From Gammaproteobacteria bacterium (GTDB lineage Bacteria > Pseudomonadota > Gammaproteobacteria > SZUA-140), in NCBI GenBank assembly GCA_026982145.1, contig JALSHQ010000079.1, positions 1-5,151 of the forward strand: a stretch of 5,151 bases of DNA, in the 5' to 3' direction. Positions 1-5,151 of this stretch are shown piece by piece. Position 1 is the first letter of the stretch, and every line of letters starts with the position of its first letter. A model generated the notes under the pieces. That model had not been told where the DNA came from, did no database searches, and saw only the letters and a program-made list of their open reading frames with translations. The translations under genes were made by a program, and so were the position numbers.

Positions 1-952
1 CGTAGGCACCGCTGACAAAGTCAGTGAAACAGCAATCAACGCGCTTAAAAAGCGCGGGGTAGAAATTGACTTTGATGTTGTCTCAAACCCCGAGTTTCTC
101 AAAGAGGGTGCTGCCATTGACGATTTCATGAAGCCAGATCGCATCGTGATCGGCACCGACAACCCGCGCACGACTGAACTGCTGCGCGCACTCTACACGC
201 CGTTTAACCGTAATCACGACCGGCTTGTCGTCATGGATGTCCGCTCTGCCGAGCTAACCAAATATGCCGCCAATGCGATGCTGGCAACCAAGATCAGTTT
301 TATGAATGAACTCTCCAACATGGCCGAGCGACTGGGTGCCGATATTGAGCAGGTGCGCCTCGGCATCGGCGCTGACCCCCGCATTGGCTACCATTTTATC
401 TATCCCGGCTGTGGCTACGGCGGCTCATGTTTCCCCAAAGATGTGCAGGCACTTGAGCGCACCGCCAATGAAATCGGCTATGATGCGCCACTGCTCCAAG
501 CTGTCGAGACCGTCAATAACCGCCAGAAGACTGTACTCTTCCAGAAAATCAGCCACCACTTTTCAGAAGACCTCAAAGGCAAAACCTTTGCGCTATGGGG
601 GCTCGCCTTTAAACCTAAAACTGATGACATGCGCGCCGCCCCTAGCCGCACTTTGATGGAGGCACTGTGGGATGCGGGCGCCAAAGTTCAAGCCTACGAC
701 CCGGAAGCGATGCAGGAAGCTGAGCGAATATACGGAAAACGACAAGACCTTGTACTTTGCGAAAATATGAAAAGCACACTCTCAGGAGCTGATGCCCTCA
801 TCATCGTCACCGAATGGCAAGCCTTTCGCAGCCCTGATTTTGAGCTTATTAAAGCGCAACTCAACGCGCCAACCATCTTTGATGGGCGCAACATCTACGA
901 TCCGGCAACCCTAAGCAGTCAAGGGTTCACCTATTATGCCATTGGTCGCTAG
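1..952 (+). CDS. ugd: UDP-glucose 6-dehydrogenase, 3' part (5' end outside window)
   Basis: This cytoplasmic enzyme oxidises UDP-glucose to UDP-glucuronate with two NAD+. The reading frame is open from base 2 and base 1 is the last base of the preceding codon, so the gene begins upstream. The ATG at 128 is an internal Met, because conserved family sequence (SNPEFLKEGAAIDDF) precedes it. 316 residues are visible. Members of this family usually have about 440 to 450, so roughly the first 125 to 130 are missing, including the N-terminal GxGYVG NAD-binding motif. Visible family hallmarks are the Lys and Asn of ELTKYAANAML (Lys codon 260-262, Asn 272-274), the catalytic Cys in GYGGSCFPKD (codon 428-430), and the C-terminal UDP-binding domain motif FKPKTDDMRAAPS. 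The sequence ends in a normal YYAIGR tail and a TAG stop. A second sugar-nucleotide dehydrogenase follows 30 bases on, and the UDP-glucuronate epimerase and galU complete its pathway. The hand-sampled G+C content is higher than that of its neighbours. The family call is firm. Confidence 0.96.
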   Translation, partial: VGTADKVSETAINALKKRGVEIDFDVVSNPEFLKEGAAIDDFMKPDRIVIGTDNPRTTELLRALYTPFNRNHDRLVVMDVRSAELTKYAANAMLATKISFMNELSNMAERLGADIEQVRLGIGADPRIGYHFIYPGCGYGGSCFPKDVQALERTANEIGYDAPLLQAVETVNNRQKTVLFQKISHHFSEDLKGKTFALWGLAFKPKTDDMRAAPSRTLMEALWDAGAKVQAYDPEAMQEAERIYGKRQDLVLCENMKSTLSGADALIIVTEWQAFRSPDFELIKAQLNAPTIFDGRNIYDPATLSSQGFTYYAIGR

Positions 953-982
953 CAACACAACCCAAGTAAAGGACACGCCAAC

Positions 983-2260
983 ATGCGGGCACACGAAAAT
1001 GTAAAAATTGGAATGATAGGGTTAGGCTATGTCGGCCTGCCTCTTGCCGTCGAGTTCGGTAAAATTTTGCCGGTTATTGGGCTTGATATCATTCCAGAGC
1101 GAGTTGAGGAATTAAAGGCGGGCAGAGACAGCTCACTAGAAGTTGAACCTGAAGAACTCGCGAAAGCAAACCAATTATCATTCACTTGTGACCCAGCTGA
1201 ACTAAGCAGCTGTAACGTCTATATTGTCACGGTGCCAACGCCTATTGATCACCACAAGCGCCCTGACTTATCCCCGCTGGAAGGGGCAAGCACGGCTGTT
1301 GGCAACATTTTGTCAAAAGGAGATGTTGTCATCTATGAATCGACGGTCTACCCCGGCGCAACGGAGGAGACCTGCATCCCACTTTTAGAACAGGCATCTG
1401 GGTTAACTTTCAATGAGGATTTTTTTGCGGGCTACAGCCCAGAACGGATCAACCCCGGCGACAAAGAGCACCGCGTCACTAATATTTTAAAAGTCACCTC
1501 CGGCTCCACACCTGAAACAGCCGACTTTGTCGATGAGCTATACAGAAGGGTCATTACTGCAGGCACCTACAAAGCCAGTTCGATCAAAGTTGCCGAAGCC
1601 TCCAAGGTGATTGAAAACACCCAGCGCGATGTTAACATCGGTTTGATCAATGAACTCGCGCAGATTTTTGGCCATCTTGGCATCGACACTCAAGAGGTGC
1701 TTGAGGCCGCAGGCACCAAGTGGAATTTTCTCCCTTTTCGCCCCGGCTTAGTCGGCGGCCACTGCATTGGTGTCGACCCTTATTACCTCGTTCACAAAGC
1801 ACAGGAAGTGGGTTATACCCCCACCATCATTCCTGCAACCCGCGCATTGAATGACAACATGGGGCAGTACGTTGCCCAGCGGGTTATTCGCCTGATGGCA
1901 CAACACCGGCGCTCAATTGTAGATGCCAACGTGCTTCTGTTGGGTTTCACCTTCAAAGAGAACTGCCCTGACCTGCGAAATACTCGCGTGGTTGATATCA
2001 TGGCAGAGCTTGAGGTCTACCACGCCAATATATCGGTATATGACCCATGGATTAACCCTGATGAAGCACAACGTGAGTACGGTATCACACTAGAAAAAAC
2101 ACTGAAGCCTAACACTTATGATGCCATTATCATCGCCGTTGCCCACGATAAATTTAAAGAGATGGGCATCGAAAAATTAAGGGCACTAGGCAAACCTGGC
2201 GCAATCATCTTTGATGCCAAGTACCTCTTTCCCGCCGGTGATACCGATGGACGCCTGTAA
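983..2260 (+). CDS. tviB: UDP-N-acetyl-D-hexosamine 6-dehydrogenase, TviB/WbpO type
   Basis: The 425-residue protein is full length for the TviB/WbpO/VipA group, which oxidises C6 of UDP-GlcNAc or UDP-GalNAc with NAD+ to give the uronate used in Vi antigen, capsule and O-antigen synthesis. The N-terminal Rossmann motif GLGYVG is at residues 13-18. SPERINPGD lies in the N-terminal half, ENTQRDVN is at 211-218 (Lys208 and Asn212 match the Lys/Asn pair of Ugd), and the catalytic Cys261 and Asp265 lie in VGGHCIGVDPYYL. The C-terminal domain carries GFTFKENCPDLRNTR. The GGHC active site and KWNFLPFRPG resemble Salmonella TviB from memory and set it apart from the GGSC-type Ugd upstream, so this is not a recent copy of ugd. 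AAAGGA at 968-973 supports the ATG at 983. The gap after ugd is 30 bases with no terminator. WbpA-type enzymes are a more distant alternative. The exact substrate (GlcNAc or GalNAc form) cannot be read from the sequence. Confidence 0.93.
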   Translation: MRAHENVKIGMIGLGYVGLPLAVEFGKILPVIGLDIIPERVEELKAGRDSSLEVEPEELAKANQLSFTCDPAELSSCNVYIVTVPTPIDHHKRPDLSPLEGASTAVGNILSKGDVVIYESTVYPGATEETCIPLLEQASGLTFNEDFFAGYSPERINPGDKEHRVTNILKVTSGSTPETADFVDELYRRVITAGTYKASSIKVAEASKVIENTQRDVNIGLINELAQIFGHLGIDTQEVLEAAGTKWNFLPFRPGLVGGHCIGVDPYYLVHKAQEVGYTPTIIPATRALNDNMGQYVAQRVIRLMAQHRRSIVDANVLLLGFTFKENCPDLRNTRVVDIMAELEVYHANISVYDPWINPDEAQREYGITLEKTLKPNTYDAIIIAVAHDKFKEMGIEKLRALGKPGAIIFDAKYLFPAGDTDGRL

Positions 2261-2281
2261 ACAGACTCGAAGGGTAATTTA

Positions 2282-3289
2282 ATGCGAATATTGGTTACCG
2301 GTTCAGCCGGCTTCATCGGAGCGCACGTTGCTCAAGCCCTTTTAAAGCGTGGCGACGAGGTGGTCGGCATTGATAACCTCAACGACTATTATGACGTTTC
2401 ACTCAAAACAGCACGGTTAGCTCCGTTAAACGAACAAACAAGTTTCACCGATGTTCGTGCTGACCTTGCCGATCACCAGCAAATTGACCAGATATTCAGA
2501 GAGCACCAGCCGGAACGGGTCGTCCATCTCGCCGCGCAAGCAGGCGTCCGGTACTCGCTACAAAACCCTCGCGCCTACGCCAATAGTAATTTAAGCGGCA
2601 TGCTGAATATCCTTGAAGGGTGTCGGAATTATCAGATTAAACACTTGGTTTACGCTTCGAGCAGCTCTGTCTACGGCGCAAACACCAAGATGCCTTTTTC
2701 GATTCATCATAATGTCGACCACCCAGTGAGCCTCTATGCCGCCACCAAAAAGGCCAATGAACTGATGGCCCACAGCTATAGCCATTTATACAACATTCCA
2801 ACCACAGGGCTACGGTTTTTCACTGTCTACGGCCCGTGGGGGCGACCCGACATGGCATACTTCTCATTCACCAAGAAGATCTTGGCTAAAGAACCGATTG
2901 ATGTCTTTAATTTTGGCAAGTGCCAGCGGGATTTCACCTATATTGACGATATTGTTGAAGGGGTTATCCGCACACTCGATCGCGCCGCCACCCCAAATTC
3001 TGACTGGTCAGGCAACAATCCCGACGCCGGCACCAGCTACGCACCGTACCGGATCTACAACATTGGGAATAACCAGCCAGTTGAACTACTCCGTTTTATC
3101 GAAATCATCGAAGAGTGCCTAGGAATGAAAGCGGTAAAAAATATGCTGCCGCTGCAACCGGGTGATGTCCCGGCCACTTATGCCAATATTGATGATCTCG
3201 TTAATGATGTCGGCTTTAAACCCGCAACCCCCATTGAAGATGGCATTGAAAATTTTGTCGCGTGGTATCGCGACTACTACAAGCAGTAA
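2282..3289 (+). CDS. UDP-glucuronate 4-epimerase (extended SDR family)
   Basis: This NAD-dependent cytoplasmic epimerase most likely interconverts UDP-glucuronate and UDP-galacturonate; relatives are named CapI, LspL, WbnF or Gla. The length of 335 residues is normal. The NAD-binding GSAGFIG is at residues 7-13, with Asp31 after the second strand of the Rossmann fold. HLAAQAGVRYS follows at 82-92, the Ser cluster of YASSSSVYG at 124-132, and the catalytic Tyr152 and Lys156 in YAATK. The substrate region has RFFTVYGPWGRPDMAYF (178-194) and RDFTYIDD (216-223). The AAQAGVRYS and GPWGRPDMA motifs and the APYRIYNIGNNQPVELL segment point to the glucuronate epimerase subgroup. They argue against GalE and against TviC/WbpP, the usual partner of TviB. 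The ATG at 2282 follows AAGGGT (2270-2275) at normal spacing, 21 bases after the previous stop. It uses the product of the upstream ugd gene. Confidence 0.92.
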   Translation: MRILVTGSAGFIGAHVAQALLKRGDEVVGIDNLNDYYDVSLKTARLAPLNEQTSFTDVRADLADHQQIDQIFREHQPERVVHLAAQAGVRYSLQNPRAYANSNLSGMLNILEGCRNYQIKHLVYASSSSVYGANTKMPFSIHHNVDHPVSLYAATKKANELMAHSYSHLYNIPTTGLRFFTVYGPWGRPDMAYFSFTKKILAKEPIDVFNFGKCQRDFTYIDDIVEGVIRTLDRAATPNSDWSGNNPDAGTSYAPYRIYNIGNNQPVELLRFIEIIEECLGMKAVKNMLPLQPGDVPATYANIDDLVNDVGFKPATPIEDGIENFVAWYRDYYKQ

Positions 3290-3290
3290 C

Positions 3291-3295
3291 AGGAA
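3291..3295 (+). promoter_or_regulatory. Weak, distant ribosome binding site candidate for galU
   Basis: AGGAA just after the epimerase stop is the only Shine-Dalgarno-like motif in the 19-base gap. It lies 13 bases before the galU ATG at 3309, longer than the usual 5 to 9. The start is still preferred because MITKAVIPVAGLGTRMLPATK matches the conserved GalU N-terminus. The long spacing suggests modest initiation or coupling to translation of the epimerase gene; this is inference. Confidence 0.4.
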
Positions 3296-3308
3296 CCCTG
3301 ATTTAATC

Positions 3309-4190
3309 ATGATTACAAAAGCGGTCATCCCCGTTGCAGGTCTTGGCACTCGAATGCTACCGGCAACCAAATCAATCCCCAAAGAGATGTTGCCACTGGT
3401 CGACAGACCACTGATTCACTACATCGTTCACGAGTGCATTGAAGCCGGTATAAAAGAGATCGTGCTGGTCACCCACGCCTCAAAAGGTGCCATCGAAAAT
3501 TATTTCGATAAATCATTTGAATTGGAAAACGCACTGGAAAAGGGTAACAAGCAAGCACTGCTCGATGAGCTGAAAACAATCTGCCCACCAGATGTCTCTG
3601 TGATGCATATTCGCCAAGGTGAAGCGAAAGGGCTAGGGCACGCAGTATCTGCAGCCCACCCCATTGTTGGAGATCATCCATTCGCTGTAATACTGCCGGA
3701 TGTCTTGATCGATGAAACAACCTGCAATCTGAAATGCGATAACCTTGCCGCAATGATAAAACGTTATACAACATCCAGCGCCAGCCAGATCATGGTAGAA
3801 CCGGTGCCCGCAGCACTCGTATCAAACTATGGTGTCGTTGATTGCGGTGGCGCTTCATTAATGGCCGGAGAGTCGGTCAAGATGAGTAAAGTGGTTGAGA
3901 AGCCAAAGGCTGATGAAGCCCCCTCTAACCTCGCTGTTGTGGGGCGCTATGTGCTTTCACCCAAAATATGGGGGTTATTAAAAAACACCTCGCCAGGTGC
4001 AGGTAATGAGATACAGCTCACGGATGCGATCGCAAACTTAATAGAGCTCGAAGCTGTCGAAGCATTTCACATAACAGGCACATCGCATGATTGCGGCTCT
4101 AAAATAGGCTATATGAAAGCCTTTGTGACCTATGGGATGAGGCACCCAACCTTAGGCGCGGAGTTCACTAAGCACCTCTATCCAGATTAA
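3309..4190 (+). CDS. galU: UTP-glucose-1-phosphate uridylyltransferase
   Basis: This cytoplasmic enzyme makes UDP-glucose and pyrophosphate from UTP and glucose-1-phosphate, supplying the substrate of Ugd. The 293 residues are close to the roughly 300 of E. coli GalU. The N-terminal nucleotide-binding signature GLGTRMLPATKSIPKEMLP begins at residue 11, with Arg15 and Lys21. GEAKGLGHAV (104-113) contacts the nucleotide, LPDVLID holds the metal-binding Asp131, VVEKP (195-199) holds the sugar-phosphate-binding Glu197 and Lys198, and GNEIQLTDAI holds the second metal ligand, Asp239. The frame stays open upstream to an ATG at 3162, but that extension lies inside the epimerase gene and has no GalU similarity, so 3309 is taken as the start. 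The gaps are 19 bases upstream and 17 downstream. GalF, the inactive paralogue in enteric O-antigen loci, is less likely because the catalytic motifs are intact. Confidence 0.96.
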   Translation: MITKAVIPVAGLGTRMLPATKSIPKEMLPLVDRPLIHYIVHECIEAGIKEIVLVTHASKGAIENYFDKSFELENALEKGNKQALLDELKTICPPDVSVMHIRQGEAKGLGHAVSAAHPIVGDHPFAVILPDVLIDETTCNLKCDNLAAMIKRYTTSSASQIMVEPVPAALVSNYGVVDCGGASLMAGESVKMSKVVEKPKADEAPSNLAVVGRYVLSPKIWGLLKNTSPGAGNEIQLTDAIANLIELEAVEAFHITGTSHDCGSKIGYMKAFVTYGMRHPTLGAEFTKHLYPD

Positions 4191-4207
4191 GTTTATTAGG
4201 CGAGCCA

Positions 4208-5151
4208 ATGAAACTAACAGAGTTACCCGAGTGGAGCGCACTTCAAACTCATCTGGAAAAAGAGATTGAAGCTAAAAAAATTACCCAGCTGTTTGATGAT
4301 CAAGATCGCTTTGAAAAGTTGTCACTATCATTCGACCAGCTGTTTGTCGACTTCTCAAAACAGAAGCTTAACAGTGCCACCCTCAAACGACTCATTAATC
4401 TCGCGGAATGCGTCAATCTTAAAGCCGCAATCAGTGACCTTGTACGCGGGGAGATCACTAACACTACTGAAAATAGACCCGCACTGCACACAGCATTGCG
4501 GCTCCCCCCCGGCGAACCGTTACTGCTGGATGGGGTCGATATTAACCGAGCCATCCAGTATCAATTATCTGAAATGTCACGGATTATCGATGAGCTGACA
4601 AGTGCCCATTGGCGAGGCTATAGCGGTAAACCGATCACCGATGTTGTCAATCTCGGTGTTGGCGGCTCAGACCTCGGGCCATTGCTCGCCTGCCATGCGT
4701 TAGATGAGTTTAAAGCGAAACATAAAAACCCAATCCAAATCCATTTTGCTTCAACAATGGATGGTTCTCAAGTCTCCTCCCTCTTTGGTATGCTCAACCC
4801 TGAAACAACGGTTTTCATCATCGCCTCCAAATCATTTAGCACTATCGATACCCTCTCTAACGCCTCTTCAGCAAAAGCTTGGTTACTTAAAAGTTGCGGC
4901 GATGAACAGGTCGTCAACAAACAGCACTTCATTGGCATCTCTGCTAGCGAAATAAAAATGGATGAATGGGGCATACACCCTCAGCATCAACTAAAATTTT
5001 GGGACTGGGTCGGCGGAAGATTTTCCTTATGGTCCACCGTTGGGCTAAGCATCGCATTGAAGATCGGCATTGAAAATTTCCGCGAGCTCCTTGATGGTGC
5101 AAATGCACTGGATAAACATTTCACAACAGCAGACTTCAATCAAAACATACC
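4208..5151 (+). CDS. pgi: Glucose-6-phosphate isomerase, 5' part (3' end outside window)
   Basis: This enzyme interconverts glucose-6-phosphate and fructose-6-phosphate, linking glycolysis and gluconeogenesis to sugar-nucleotide synthesis. The frame is open from the ATG at 4208 to the window edge (314 complete codons plus two bases); bacterial Pgi of this long type has about 550 residues. Motifs seen in order are ENRPALHTALR (from residue 88), GVGGSDLGP (150-158), the phosphate-binding loop SKSFSTIDT (207-215) and WDWVGGRFSLWSTVGL, with active-site Arg271; the last fits the first Pgi signature pattern. The catalytic Glu, His and Lys of the C-terminal half lie beyond the window, so activity cannot be judged. 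AGG at 4198-4200 is 7 bases before the ATG. The sampled G+C content is lower than in ugd. A run of seven C at 4504-4510 leaves the frame intact. Its place directly after galU resembles the galU-ugd-gpi arrangement at the ends of some Acinetobacter capsule loci. Confidence 0.96.
   Translation, partial: MKLTELPEWSALQTHLEKEIEAKKITQLFDDQDRFEKLSLSFDQLFVDFSKQKLNSATLKRLINLAECVNLKAAISDLVRGEITNTTENRPALHTALRLPPGEPLLLDGVDINRAIQYQLSEMSRIIDELTSAHWRGYSGKPITDVVNLGVGGSDLGPLLACHALDEFKAKHKNPIQIHFASTMDGSQVSSLFGMLNPETTVFIIASKSFSTIDTLSNASSAKAWLLKSCGDEQVVNKQHFIGISASEIKMDEWGIHPQHQLKFWDWVGGRFSLWSTVGLSIALKIGIENFRELLDGANALDKHFTTADFNQNI

Noticed and set aside
40..56. Perfect 7-base-pair inverted repeat (CGCGCTT, AAA loop, AAGCGCG) that looks like a terminator stem
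   Set aside because: It lies within conserved ugd coding sequence (Ala-Leu-Lys-Lys-Arg) and no T-run follows.
574..590. Inverted repeat CAAAGG / CCTTTG with a 5-base loop
   Set aside because: It is inside ugd just before the conserved FKPKTDD segment, has no T-run, and a stem this short is expected by chance.
1420..1426. Run of seven T
   Set aside because: It encodes Asp-Phe-Phe in a conserved part of the TviB-type protein, with no stem before it, so it is not a terminator.
2117..2122. TATGAT resembling a sigma-70 -10 box inside tviB, ahead of the epimerase gene
   Set aside because: No TTGACA-like -35 box at suitable spacing, and the site is well inside coding sequence.
3162..3308. In-frame upstream extension of galU starting at the ATG at 3162
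   Set aside because: It overlaps the epimerase C-terminus in another frame and has no GalU-like sequence; the conserved GalU N-terminus begins at 3309.
3119..3382. Minus-strand open frame of 87 codons across the epimerase-galU junction, and other antisense open frames
   Set aside because: They are antisense to well-supported genes, show no recognisable family motif, and have no convincing start context.
4504..4510. Run of seven C in pgi, a possible phase-variation tract or frameshift site
   Set aside because: The frame is intact across it (Leu-Pro-Pro-Gly), the tract is short, and switching off a central metabolic gene is unlikely. It would be worth checking only as a sequencing-error site.

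Overview
This window is a compact stretch of ordinary bacterial chromosome. It holds five plus-strand genes packed head to tail, with gaps of only 17 to 30 bases, which is the layout of a single operon. The first gene (ugd) enters from the left edge without its 5' end, and the last (pgi) runs off the right edge. The protein sequences resemble those of Gammaproteobacteria, and base composition is near balanced, with ugd looking somewhat richer in G+C than the rest. I cannot name a genus from the sequence alone.

Layout: 1-952, UDP-glucose 6-dehydrogenase (3' part). 983-2260, a TviB/WbpO-type UDP-N-acetylhexosamine 6-dehydrogenase. 2282-3289, UDP-glucuronate 4-epimerase. 3309-4190, GalU, UTP-glucose-1-phosphate uridylyltransferase. 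4208 to the end, glucose-6-phosphate isomerase (5' part). The minus strand shows no credible gene. I see no RNA gene, mobile element, CRISPR array, long repeat or rho-independent terminator. No gene-free stretch exceeds 30 bases.

The genes fit together as a supply line for acidic sugar nucleotides. Pgi interconverts fructose-6-P and glucose-6-P. After a phosphoglucomutase step not seen here, GalU makes UDP-glucose, Ugd oxidises it to UDP-glucuronate, and the epimerase turns that into UDP-galacturonate. The TviB-type enzyme separately makes a UDP-N-acetylhexosaminuronate. Such a set normally sits at one end of a capsule, exopolysaccharide or O-antigen locus, so glycosyltransferase and export genes may lie upstream, outside the window. 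All products look cytoplasmic and intact in the parts that can be read.

I looked for an undescribed system and did not find one. The findings are modest points about substrate specificity, one variant loop, a translation start and composition.
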